Below, piece after piece: positions 17,950-27,033 of a DNA stretch of 64,000 bases. A program made the translations under genes and the position numbers. A model generated the notes under the pieces. That model had not been told where the DNA came from. It ran no database searches and saw only the letters and a list, made by a program, of their open reading frames with translations. This stretch comes from an uncultured Acetobacteraceae bacterium (GTDB taxonomy: Bacteria > Pseudomonadota > Alphaproteobacteria > Acetobacterales > Acetobacteraceae). The stretch spans positions 1 to 64,000 of the forward strand of contig CAITUP010000109.1 in the NCBI GenBank assembly GCA_903895595.1, read 5' to 3'. Each line of letters opens with the position of its first letter. Within the stretch, counting starts at the first letter, position 1.

Positions 17950-19536
17950 ATGGCAATGCGACGACGCGGCATTCTGACCTCCGGCCTGGCGGCGACCGCC
18001 GCCTTAATGCGACCCTCCCTCGTCAGAGCGGAAGCGGCGACCACGCTGAAATTCATCCCCTACGCCGACTTGGCACTGCTCGACCCCACCGTCAGCGCCT
18101 TCATCACCCGCAATCACGTGCTGATGGTGTTCGAGACCCTGTTCGCGATGGACGAAAACGGGGTCGCGCAGCCGCAAATGCTGGAGGGGTATACGACCGA
18201 ACCCGACGGCCTGACCTGGACCCTGACGCTGCGGGACGGGCTGCGTTTTCACGACGGCACGCCGGTTCTGGCGCGCGACGCGGTGGCGAGCATCAAGCGC
18301 TGGTGGGTCAACGACGCCTTCGGCCAGGCCCTGGCCGCAGCCACCGACGATGTCAGCGCGCCCACCGACAAACATATCGTATTCCGCCTCAGACGCCGCT
18401 TCCATCTGCTGCCCGATGCCTTGGCGCATCCCACCAACACCATGGCCGCGATCATGCCGGAGCGCTTGGCGAACACACCCGCCAACGTGAAATTAACCGA
18501 GATTGTCGGCAGCGGCCCGTTCCGCTACCTCGCCGCCGAACGCGTGCCCGGCGCGCGCAACATCTACGCGAAGTTCGAACATTATCGGCCACGCCCGTCG
18601 GGAGCGCCGAGTTTCTGCGCTGGGCCGCGGGTCGCGTATTTCGACCGCGTGGAGTGGCTGACCACTCCGGATCCCGCGACCCAGGTCGCGGCGCTGGAGG
18701 CCGGCGAGGTCGATTGGGTCGAACAGCCCTTAATGGACCTTGTCCCGACACTTCGGAAAAAGCGCGGCTTGGCACTGGAGGTTATGGAAACCAAGGGGCT
18801 GATCGGGTTCCTCCGTTTCAATTTCCTGTATCCGCCATTCGATAATCCCGCGATCCGACGAGCGGTGTTGAAAGCGGTGAATCAGAACAGCTTCATGGAT
18901 GCGGTGGTCGGCGCCGGCGGCACCTTTGACGATCATTGCGGCATTTTCCCGCGCGGTTCGGCTCTTGCCAACGACGCGGGGATGGAGGCGTTGTCGGGCA
19001 CCGCGACGGTGGACGAGATCAAACGGGACCTGGAAAAAGCCGGATACAAGGGTGAACGCGTCGTCTACTTGTCTCCCACGGATGTGCCGCGCATTGCCGC
19101 GATCGCGCAGGTCGGGTCGGACATGCTCCGCAGGATCGGCATGAAGGTCGACGAAATCTCGACCGATTGGGGCACGGCGGTGCAGCGTTCGGTTAGCCAC
19201 AAGCCGTTGGATCAGGGCGGCTGGAACATGTTCGCCGCTTTTACCAGCGGTTTGGACATGAGCACGCCCGCCACTGCCCAATTGCTACGCGGCAATGGCA
19301 ATGGCGCCTATAATGGCTGGCCCCAATTGCCGAAATTGGAAGCATTGCGCGATGCTTTTCTCGCCAGCGAAGACAAGGTGGCACAAATCGCCCTGGCACG
19401 CGAAATTCAGGCACAGGCCCTGAGCGACGTACCCTATTTGCCTTTGGGCTCCTATTTCCAGCCGACGGCTTTCAAGACCGATTTGCATGGGATGCAGAAG
19501 GGGTTGATCCAGTTTACCGGGGTACGGCGGGGGTAG
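17950..19536 (+). CDS. Peptide/nickel-type ABC transporter substrate-binding protein (orphan)
   Basis: RRRGILTSGLAATAALMRP leader; LTLRDGLRFHDGTPVLARDAVASIKRW SBP_bac_5-type motif; no adjacent permease. Confidence 0.88.
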   Translation: MAMRRRGILTSGLAATAALMRPSLVRAEAATTLKFIPYADLALLDPTVSAFITRNHVLMVFETLFAMDENGVAQPQMLEGYTTEPDGLTWTLTLRDGLRFHDGTPVLARDAVASIKRWWVNDAFGQALAAATDDVSAPTDKHIVFRLRRRFHLLPDALAHPTNTMAAIMPERLANTPANVKLTEIVGSGPFRYLAAERVPGARNIYAKFEHYRPRPSGAPSFCAGPRVAYFDRVEWLTTPDPATQVAALEAGEVDWVEQPLMDLVPTLRKKRGLALEVMETKGLIGFLRFNFLYPPFDNPAIRRAVLKAVNQNSFMDAVVGAGGTFDDHCGIFPRGSALANDAGMEALSGTATVDEIKRDLEKAGYKGERVVYLSPTDVPRIAAIAQVGSDMLRRIGMKVDEISTDWGTAVQRSVSHKPLDQGGWNMFAAFTSGLDMSTPATAQLLRGNGNGAYNGWPQLPKLEALRDAFLASEDKVAQIALAREIQAQALSDVPYLPLGSYFQPTAFKTDLHGMQKGLIQFTGVRRG

Positions 19537-19597
19537 GGCTGGCAGTCCCCGCCAAACGCGCTAACCTCCGGTCCAATCAGACCGGAGGGAACCGACC

Positions 19598-20821
19598 ATG
19601 ACATTCGATTACAGCAAGCTCTACAGCGACGGGCTGCCCGATCCCGCCGGCAAATGGGCGCCGTTTCCCCCCTACTACTTCGTGGGCGGCAACAACGACC
19701 CCGAGGAAATCCCCATCGAGGGGCTGATCGAAGCCGCCGCATCGGTCCTCCGGCGGGAGGGTTCGAAACTCGCAATCTACAACCTCGGTCTCGGCCCGCA
19801 GGGCTATCCCGGTCTGCGCCAGTTCGTCGCCGACAAAGCCAACTCCCATCGTGGCTTCAAGATCGGCCTCGACGACATCCTGATCACCACCGGATCGGGC
19901 CAGGGCCTGGACATGATCAGCAAGCTGCTGGTCAACCCCGGCGACACCGTGCTGTGCGAGGAATATTGCTACCAGGGCGCCATCAACCGCTTCCGCAAAA
20001 TCGGCGCGAAGGTGGAGGGCATGAAGCTCGACGAAGACGGCATCGTCATCGACGCGCTCGCGGCACAATTGGCGGAATTGAAGGCCAAGGGCATCACGCC
20101 GAAATTCATCTACACGATCCCCACGATCCAGAACCCGACCGCGTCCATCCTGCCGTTGGATCGCCGCTTGGCCCTGATCAAACTGGCGCGGGAATACAAC
20201 GTCGCGATTTTCGAGGACGAGTGTTACGCCGACCTTCTCTGGGGCGGCATCACCGCGCCGCCCGCTCTATATGCGCTCGATCCCGGCTGCGTCATTCACC
20301 TCGGCTCGTTCTCCAAGTCGTTGGCCCCGGCGCTTCGGCTCGGCTACGTCGTCGCCGAATGGGAAATCATGCGCCGGCTGCTGCCGTTGAAAGGCGACAG
20401 CGGGACCGGCGCGCTGGATCAGATGGTGGTCGCGGAATACTTCTCGAAAAACTTCGATAAGCATCTGACTCATTTGAATGGCGTGCTGCACGACAAGCTC
20501 AAGACGATGGTCGAAGCTGTGGAGCGCGAATTCGGGGCGTCGGCCGAATGCTGGCAACCGAAAGGCGGCATCTTTCTGTGGATCAAGCTGCCGGATGGGA
20601 TCGACACCCGCAAACTGCTGAAACCGGCGGCGGCGGCGGGAATCGTCTTCAACGAAGGCCCGGCCTGGGCGGTCAGTCCGGACAATTCGACCTCGCATCT
20701 GCGGCTGTGTTTCGCGATGCCGAGCAAGAAAGTGATCGAGGAAGGTGTCGCGGCGTTCGCGCAAGTTTGTTATGAACAGACCGGCATCCCCGTGCGCAGC
20801 GCCAACGTGCAACGCGGTTAA
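19598..20821 (+). CDS. PLP-dependent aminotransferase (2-aminoadipate/class I-II type)
   Basis: SFSKSLAPALRLGYVVA PLP-lysine motif; YTIPTIQNPTASILP. Confidence 0.87.
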   Translation: MTFDYSKLYSDGLPDPAGKWAPFPPYYFVGGNNDPEEIPIEGLIEAAASVLRREGSKLAIYNLGLGPQGYPGLRQFVADKANSHRGFKIGLDDILITTGSGQGLDMISKLLVNPGDTVLCEEYCYQGAINRFRKIGAKVEGMKLDEDGIVIDALAAQLAELKAKGITPKFIYTIPTIQNPTASILPLDRRLALIKLAREYNVAIFEDECYADLLWGGITAPPALYALDPGCVIHLGSFSKSLAPALRLGYVVAEWEIMRRLLPLKGDSGTGALDQMVVAEYFSKNFDKHLTHLNGVLHDKLKTMVEAVEREFGASAECWQPKGGIFLWIKLPDGIDTRKLLKPAAAAGIVFNEGPAWAVSPDNSTSHLRLCFAMPSKKVIEEGVAAFAQVCYEQTGIPVRSANVQRG

Positions 20822-20836
20822 AGGAGGAACCTGACA

Positions 20837-21721
20837 ATGATGGACCCGATGCGTGGCAACAACGGCCCCCGCTACAAGCATGTGGCGGATGAATCGGCGC
20901 CGTACGAGACGATTGCCGTGGATAAACTGACGCCGATCATCGGCGCGGAAATCGCCGGGGTGAACCTGGCGGGCACGATCTCCAACCGGCAGATGGACGA
21001 AATCCATCGCGCGTTGGCGGAAAATTCGGTGATTTTCTTCCGCGATCAGGACATGACGCAGGAGCAGCATCTGGCGTTCGGCCGCAACTTCGGAGAGCTG
21101 CACATTCACCCCGCCGCGCCGCACGCGCCCGGCCACGATGAATTAATGATCATCCACGCCGACAAGAACAGCCCGCGCGCCAACGGCGAAGGCTGGCACA
21201 GCGATGTGTCGTGCGACACGGCACCGCCGATGGGCAGCATCCTGTATATCAAGACCTGCCCGCCCAAGGGCGGCGACACGCTGTTCGCCAGCATGTATGC
21301 CGCGTATGAGGCGCTGTCGGACAAGATGAAATCCTACCTCGAAGGCATGACCGCCCTCCACGACGGGGAGGAAAACTATCGCGGCACCTACAAAAATTTC
21401 GGCATCGCGGATAAGGCGGAATATCCGAAAGCCGAACATCCGATCGTGCGCACGCACCCGGTGACCGGCAAAAAGGCGCTGTATGTGAACCGCGGCTTTA
21501 CACGCCGCATTATCGGCGTGCCGCGCGACGAGAGCTACGCGATCCTGAATTACCTCTACACGCACTCGGAAAATCCGCTGTTCCAATGCCGGTTCCGCTG
21601 GCAGGAAAATTCCGTGGCGTTCTGGGATAACCGCTGCGTCCAGCATCGCGCGATGTGGGATTACTGGCCCAACACGCGGTCCGGCTTCCGGGTCACGGTG
21701 GCGGGCGACCGGCCGGTTTAA
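20837..21721 (+). CDS. TauD/TfdA-family Fe(II)/2-oxoglutarate dioxygenase
   Basis: EGWHSDVSCDTAPPMGSILY (HxD), WDNRCVQHRAMWDYWP distal His. Confidence 0.9.
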   Translation: MMDPMRGNNGPRYKHVADESAPYETIAVDKLTPIIGAEIAGVNLAGTISNRQMDEIHRALAENSVIFFRDQDMTQEQHLAFGRNFGELHIHPAAPHAPGHDELMIIHADKNSPRANGEGWHSDVSCDTAPPMGSILYIKTCPPKGGDTLFASMYAAYEALSDKMKSYLEGMTALHDGEENYRGTYKNFGIADKAEYPKAEHPIVRTHPVTGKKALYVNRGFTRRIIGVPRDESYAILNYLYTHSENPLFQCRFRWQENSVAFWDNRCVQHRAMWDYWPNTRSGFRVTVAGDRPV

Positions 21722-21723
21722 CC

Positions 21724-21797
21724 CGTCATGGTCGGGCCTGACTCGACCGTCTTTTCCCCATTCGCCTGAGTTGGTCGGGTCAGGCCCGACCATGACG
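21724..21797. repeat. Tandem-hairpin REP/BIME-like repeat, copy 4
   Basis: CGTCATGGTCGGGCCTGACTCGACCGT...GTTGGTCGGGTCAGGCCCGACCATGACG. Confidence 0.85.
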
Positions 21798-21811
21798 ATA
21801 AGGACAAAGCC

Positions 21812-22291
21812 ATGGCGATGCTCAAACTTTCCATCAACGGCCAAAGCCGGGAGGTCGACGTCGATCCGGAAACGCCATTGCTCTGGGTCCTCCGCGAATG
21901 GCTGGGCATGACCGGAACCAAGTACGGCTGCGGCGTCGCGCAATGCGGCGCCTGCACCGTGCATGTGGACGGTGTGGCCACGCGGTCCTGCTCATTGCCG
22001 GTCGGGTCGGTTGACGCATCGAAAATTACCACCATCGAAGGCCTGTCGCCCGACGGCATGAGCCACCCGATCCAAGTCGCGTGGCTGCAACACGAAGTGC
22101 CGCAATGCGGCTACTGTCAGTCCGGCCAGATCATGGCCTCCGCCGCGCTGCTGGCCGCGAAACCGAATCCGACCGACGCGGACATCGCCGATATGGTCAC
22201 CAATATCTGCCGCTGCGGCACCTATCAGCGGATCAAGGCGGCCATTCACACAGCCGCCGAATTGACCATCCCCGCCGGCGGCAAAGCGTAG
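21812..22291 (+). CDS. [2Fe-2S] subunit of IorAB-type molybdenum hydroxylase
   Basis: [42 protein letters not shown]. Confidence 0.92.
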   Translation: MAMLKLSINGQSREVDVDPETPLLWVLREWLGMTGTKYGCGVAQCGACTVHVDGVATRSCSLPVGSVDASKITTIEGLSPDGMSHPIQVAWLQHEVPQCGYCQSGQIMASAALLAAKPNPTDADIADMVTNICRCGTYQRIKAAIHTAAELTIPAGGKA

Positions 22292-22301
22292 GAGCGGCAC
22301 C

Positions 22302-24458
22302 ATGACCCACGTTATGAAACTCAGCCGCCGTTTCTTCCTGACCGCTTCGGCCGTGGCCGGCGGCGGGCTTTCTCTTGGATGGACCGCGCCGGCCTCTGCC
22401 GCCGACACCGCGGGGGCCGAACTCGGCATCTGGGCCGTGATCCATCCCGACGACACCGTAGTTGTCCGTATCGCTCGGTCGGAAATGGGCCAGGGCACAC
22501 TGACCGGTCTCGCGCAGCTGGTCGCCGATGAGCTCGATGCCGACTGGCGCTTCGTCAAAGCGGAATACGTGGCGCCCGAGGTCAATCTGGCCAACAAACG
22601 CGCCTGGGGCGACATGTCCACCGGCGGCAGCCGCGGCATTCGGGCGTCCGTCGAGTACGTCCGCAAGGGCGGCGCGGCCGGGCGCGCAATGCTGATCCAG
22701 GCGGCGGCGGCGAAATGGGCTGTGCCGGCGACGGAATGTTCCACCGGCATGAGCGTCGTCACCCACAAACCCACGGGCCGCACCCTGCGCTACGGCGAAA
22801 TCGCCGCCGAGGCCGCGAAACTGCCAGTACCCGACGACATCAAGGTCAAGACGCCAGCAGAATGGAAGCTGATCGGCCGCGGCGTGAAGCGGCTGGACAC
22901 GGTGGACAAGCTGAACGGCAAGCTGACATATGCGATCGACGTGCAGCTGCCGGACATGCTGAACGCCGCCATCGCGCAAAGCCCGGTGTTCGGCGGCAAG
23001 CTGAAATCCTTCGACGCCGCCAAGATCAAATCCATGCCGGGCGTGCGCTTCGTGGTGCCGGTGGACGACAACGCTGTCGCGGTCGTCGCGGATAAATGGT
23101 ACCAGGCCAAAACAGCCCTGGCCGCTCTGCCGGTCGTTTGGGATGAGGGCAAGAACGGCAACGTCGACAGCGCCCAGATCGCCGCCTTTTTGAAGGAGGG
23201 CTTGGACGCCAAGGAAGCGGCCCTGGCGCAGGAACATGGCGACGTAACAGCGGCTCTGGCCGGCGCCGCCAAGAAGGTGGAATCCGTCTACGGCACCCCG
23301 TTCCTGCATCACGCGACGCTGGAGCCGATGAACTGCACGGCGAAATTCGCCGATGGCAAGGTGGAAGTCTGGGTATCCAGCCAAAATGGCGACGCATCGT
23401 TGGCGGCGGCGGCCGAGGCCGGCGGCGTGAAGCTGGCGGATGTGAAGGTACACAAGCATCATCTCGGCGGCGGGTTCGGCCGGCGCGGGCAGCAGGATTA
23501 CGTCAAGCAAGCCGTGCTGATCGCGAAACAGGTGCCGGGGCGCCCGATCAAGCTGATCTGGACCCGTGAGGAGGATATGACTCACGGGTTCTACCGCCCG
23601 ATCACCCAGGCGAAAATGTCGGCCGGGCTTGACGCGCAGGGCAATGTTACGGCGCTTCACGCCCGCCTGTCAGGACAGTCCATCCTGGCCTATCTGATGC
23701 CGCAACGGATGGAAAACGGCGTGGATATGATCGCGTTCCAGGGCTGGACCAAGGAAGAGTTCGGCTACATGGCGATCCCCAATCTGCGGATCGATCACGC
23801 CGTGCGCAACACGCATGTGCCCGTTGGGTTCTGGCGCGGTGTGAACACCAACCAAAACTCTATCTACATGGAATGCTTCATCGACGAAGTCGCGCACGCC
23901 GCCGGCAAGGACCCGCTGGAATTCCGCCGCACGCTGATGGCGAAAAACCCCAAGCATCTGGCGGTTTTGAACGCCGTCGCCGAACGCGCCGGCTGGGGCA
24001 CACCGTTGCCGAAGGGTGTCTATCGCGGCATCGCGCAGAACGCCGGTTTCGGCAGCTACGTTGCCGCGGTGGCGGAGGTTTCGGTTTCCCCCAAGGGCGA
24101 GCTGACGATCCATCGCATCGTCGCCGGCACCGACTGCGGTTATGTTGTGAACCCGGATCAGGTGGCGGCGCAGGTCGAAGGATCGTTCGTGTTCGGCCTG
24201 AGCGCACTGCTGACCAGCGAAATCACCATCGAGAAAGGCCGAGCGGTCGAAACGAATTTCGATAGCTACCAGGTGATGCGGTTGGCATCCATGCCGAAGG
24301 TGGAAACGGTTTTGGTGCCGTCGGGCGGGTTCTGGGGCGGGGTGGGCGAGCCGACCATCGCCGTGGCACCGCCGGCAGTGCTGAACGCGATCTTCGCCGC
24401 GACCGGCAAGCGCATCCGCACCTTGCCGCTGACGCATCACGACCTTTCGCACGCATGA
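22302..24458 (+). CDS. Molybdopterin-binding subunit of IorAB-type hydroxylase (xanthine dehydrogenase family)
   Basis: Tat-like SRRFFLTASAVAGG; MGQGTLTGLAQLVADELDADW; GGGFGRRGQQDYV; PVGFWRGVNTNQNS. Confidence 0.92.
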   Translation: MTHVMKLSRRFFLTASAVAGGGLSLGWTAPASAADTAGAELGIWAVIHPDDTVVVRIARSEMGQGTLTGLAQLVADELDADWRFVKAEYVAPEVNLANKRAWGDMSTGGSRGIRASVEYVRKGGAAGRAMLIQAAAAKWAVPATECSTGMSVVTHKPTGRTLRYGEIAAEAAKLPVPDDIKVKTPAEWKLIGRGVKRLDTVDKLNGKLTYAIDVQLPDMLNAAIAQSPVFGGKLKSFDAAKIKSMPGVRFVVPVDDNAVAVVADKWYQAKTALAALPVVWDEGKNGNVDSAQIAAFLKEGLDAKEAALAQEHGDVTAALAGAAKKVESVYGTPFLHHATLEPMNCTAKFADGKVEVWVSSQNGDASLAAAAEAGGVKLADVKVHKHHLGGGFGRRGQQDYVKQAVLIAKQVPGRPIKLIWTREEDMTHGFYRPITQAKMSAGLDAQGNVTALHARLSGQSILAYLMPQRMENGVDMIAFQGWTKEEFGYMAIPNLRIDHAVRNTHVPVGFWRGVNTNQNSIYMECFIDEVAHAAGKDPLEFRRTLMAKNPKHLAVLNAVAERAGWGTPLPKGVYRGIAQNAGFGSYVAAVAEVSVSPKGELTIHRIVAGTDCGYVVNPDQVAAQVEGSFVFGLSALLTSEITIEKGRAVETNFDSYQVMRLASMPKVETVLVPSGGFWGGVGEPTIAVAPPAVLNAIFAATGKRIRTLPLTHHDLSHA

Positions 24459-24694
24459 TCGGGCGGGCGGCCCTGGCGATGGTGCTGCTGGGCGCTGCTG
24501 CCCCGCCGCCGGGGGCGACCAGTTGTTCCGGCTGTCATGTATTGGCGGGACGGCCGGCGGCGAACACCGTCGCGGCGTTGGAAGCGTTTCGGTCCGGCGC
24601 CAAACCCGCGACCGTGATGGGCCGCATCGCGAAAGGATTCTCGCCCGAGGAAACCCAGGCCATCGCGACGTGGTGGGCGGGGCAAAAACCATGA
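24455..24694 (+). CDS. Monoheme c-type cytochrome, FccA-like
   Basis: 79 aa; one CSGCH; MGRIAKGFSPEETQAIATWWAGQ; ATGA overlap with the upstream molybdopterin gene. Confidence 0.85.
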   Translation: MIGRAALAMVLLGAAAPPPGATSCSGCHVLAGRPAANTVAALEAFRSGAKPATVMGRIAKGFSPEETQAIATWWAGQKP

Positions 24695-25932
24695 GCGTAA
24701 CACGGCGTTCCGTTGTCGCCGGCGGTCTGGCGCTGCCGTTCGCGGCGCGTGCCGCCGGTTCCCCCCGCGTCGTCGTCATCGGCGGCGGATTCGGCGGAGC
24801 CTCCGCCGCTCGGGCGTTGGGCCGTTACGCACCCGGCGTGGACGTGACACTGGTGGAGGCCAACGCCACCTTCACCGCATGCCCCTTTAGCAACCATGTC
24901 ATTGCCGGTCTGCGCGACATCGCGGCGCAACGGTTCGGCTACAAATCGGTCGGCACGAAGGTCGTGCATGCCGAGGCGACGGGAGTCGATGCCACTGCCC
25001 GCCGCGTGACGCTGAACAATGGGACGGTGTTGGCCTACGACCGCCTGATCCTGTCGCCCGGCATCGACATTGCCTGGGACAAGCTGCCGGGTTACGACGA
25101 AGCCGCCAGCGAACGGATGCCCCACGCCTGGAAGGCCGGCGCCCAGACGCTGCTACTGCGGAAGCAGTTGGCGGCCATGAAGGATGGCGGCACCGTTGTC
25201 ATGTCGGTACCCGCCAATCCCTACCGTTGCCCACCCGGTCCTTACGAGCGTGCCAGTCTGATCGCGTGGTATTTGAAGACCCACAAACCACGCTCGAAAC
25301 TGCTGGTGTTGGACGCGAAGGATGCTTTCTCCAAGCAGAAATTGTTCCAGGCGGGCTGGGCGAAGCTGTATCCCGGTATTCTGAAATGGGTGTCGGCGTC
25401 CGATGGCGGAACGGTCACGCGCGTCGATCCGGCAACGCTGACGTTTGCGACCGATTTCGGATCTCACAAAGCCGATGTTGCCAACGTGATTCCGCCGCAA
25501 AAGGCGGGGCGCATCGCGGCGGTGGCAGGCGTGGCGGACAAAACCGGTTGGTGCCCGATCGATCCGGTTACGTTCGAATCGCGGCTGGTGCCCGGCGTTC
25601 ACGTCATCGGCGACGCGGCCATTGCCGGCGCCATGCCGAAATCGGCCTTTGCCGCCAACGCGCAAGCCAAAGTCTGCGCTTTGGCGATCGCCCGTCTGCT
25701 GGAAGGCGGTACACCGGACGATCCCCGGCTGATCAACACCTGCTATTCCCTGCTGGCGCCGCATTACGGCATCTCCGTCGCCGGCATCTACCGGCCTGCG
25801 AAGGGGTTGTTAACGGATATACCGGATGCAGGCGGCACCAGTCCGCTGGACGCCCCGGATTCGTTTCGTGCTCAGGAGGCGGCCAATGCCGACGCGTGGT
25901 TCCGCACGATTACCCATGAAGCGTTCGGTTAG
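24691..25932 (+). CDS. Flavocytochrome c sulfide dehydrogenase flavoprotein subunit (FccB/SoxF-like)
   Basis: Tat-like TRRSVVAGG; VVVIGGGFGGASAARAL; Cys motifs FTACPFSNHVI and TGWCPIDP; overlaps cytochrome gene. Confidence 0.9.
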   Translation: MSVTRRSVVAGGLALPFAARAAGSPRVVVIGGGFGGASAARALGRYAPGVDVTLVEANATFTACPFSNHVIAGLRDIAAQRFGYKSVGTKVVHAEATGVDATARRVTLNNGTVLAYDRLILSPGIDIAWDKLPGYDEAASERMPHAWKAGAQTLLLRKQLAAMKDGGTVVMSVPANPYRCPPGPYERASLIAWYLKTHKPRSKLLVLDAKDAFSKQKLFQAGWAKLYPGILKWVSASDGGTVTRVDPATLTFATDFGSHKADVANVIPPQKAGRIAAVAGVADKTGWCPIDPVTFESRLVPGVHVIGDAAIAGAMPKSAFAANAQAKVCALAIARLLEGGTPDDPRLINTCYSLLAPHYGISVAGIYRPAKGLLTDIPDAGGTSPLDAPDSFRAQEAANADAWFRTITHEAFG

Positions 25933-26281
25933 CCTCGGGGTGGCGGCGTTGCTGACGATGGCCGCGGGCGATCCCGGGTCCGGTCGCGCCATCGTCGCGA
26001 ACCGGCAGGTCAGCGCCTGTCTGCTGTGCCATTCCGGCCCGATCCCCGATCCGCATTTGCAAGGAAACCTCGCGCCGGCGCTGACAGGCGTCGGATCGCG
26101 GCTGACGGCGGCGGAACTGCGCCAACGCCTGACCGACCCCGGCAAGGACAGCATCATGCCGTCCTATGCCGCCACGGCCGGATTGAACCGCGTCGGTCAG
26201 CCATGGGTGGGAAAACCGGTGCTGACGCCGACGCAAATCGACGATGTGGTGGCGTTTCTTTCCACGTTGCGGGCGCCATGA
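25916..26281 (+). CDS. soxX: SoxX-like monoheme c-type cytochrome
   Basis: CLLCH heme motif; LAPALTGVGSRLTAAELRQRLTDPGKDSIMPSY; within sox gene order. Confidence 0.85.
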   Translation: MKRSVSLGVAALLTMAAGDPGSGRAIVANRQVSACLLCHSGPIPDPHLQGNLAPALTGVGSRLTAAELRQRLTDPGKDSIMPSYAATAGLNRVGQPWVGKPVLTPTQIDDVVAFLSTLRAP

Positions 26282-26703
26282 TCGCCCGCCGGCGTTTCGT
26301 GCTGACGGCGGCGGCGGGCACGGTGTTGCCGGTGGCCGCGACCGCCTCGCATGTGCAGGTGGCCGTTCTGATCCGGCAACTGGTCGGCGACGCCAAGTTG
26401 GCGGAAGGGCGGGTGAAACTCGACCTTCCCGTCCTGGTGGAAAACGGCAATACGGTCGGCATGACCGTTTCGGTCGATGCACCGCCCGGCGCCGTGCATT
26501 CGCTGCACGTTTATGCCGAGGCCAATCCTTTACCGGAAGTCTGCCACATTCGTTTCGGCCCGCGGGCCGGCGTGCCCCGCATCCAAACCCGCATACGCCT
26601 CGCGACCTCGCAGACCGTTACCGCAATCGCGCAAATGCACGACGGCACGTTCTGGCAGGACAGCGTGGAACTGCTGGTCACCCTCGCTGCCTGTATCGAT
26701 TAA
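26278..26703 (+). CDS. soxY: SoxY-like sulfur carrier protein with non-canonical C-terminus AACID
   Basis: RRRFVLTAAAGTVLP leader; DLPVLVENGNTVGMTVSV; followed by soxZ and soxA; last codons gct gcc tgt atc gat taa. Confidence 0.8.
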   Translation: MIARRRFVLTAAAGTVLPVAATASHVQVAVLIRQLVGDAKLAEGRVKLDLPVLVENGNTVGMTVSVDAPPGAVHSLHVYAEANPLPEVCHIRFGPRAGVPRIQTRIRLATSQTVTAIAQMHDGTFWQDSVELLVTLAACID

Positions 26704-26712
26704 GGGGGCACC

Positions 26713-27033
26713 ATGGTCCGCGTCCTGCTGAACGTGCCGAGACAAGTCCGCAGGAATGAGCCGTTCGACGTGAAGCTGCTGATTTCCCATCCCATGGAAA
26801 GCGGCCAACGCCGCGACGCGGTCGGGCTGGCGATTCCGCGCGATATTATCAATCTGCTCGTCGTAACGTACGGGAACGAAGAAGTCCTGCGGATGGACTT
26901 GTTCCCCGCCATCGCCGCCAATCCCTTCCTGGCGTTTTCCATGACAGCGGTCGCCAGCGGCACCTTGTCGATTACGTTCACCGACGATCACGGCGTCACG
27001 CAAAGCGAAACAGCAACGGTGGAGGTCGTGTGA
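26713..27033 (+). CDS. soxZ: SoxZ-like protein
   Basis: KLLISHPMESGQRRD signature; DLFPAIAANPFLAFSM. Confidence 0.92.
   Translation: MVRVLLNVPRQVRRNEPFDVKLLISHPMESGQRRDAVGLAIPRDIINLLVVTYGNEEVLRMDLFPAIAANPFLAFSMTAVASGTLSITFTDDHGVTQSETATVEVV

Noticed and set aside
26680-26715. Possible frameshift hiding a normal GGCGG terminus in soxY
   Set aside because: Neither alternative frame across the stop encodes GGCGG, and the Cys position relative to the stop matches the canonical spacing.
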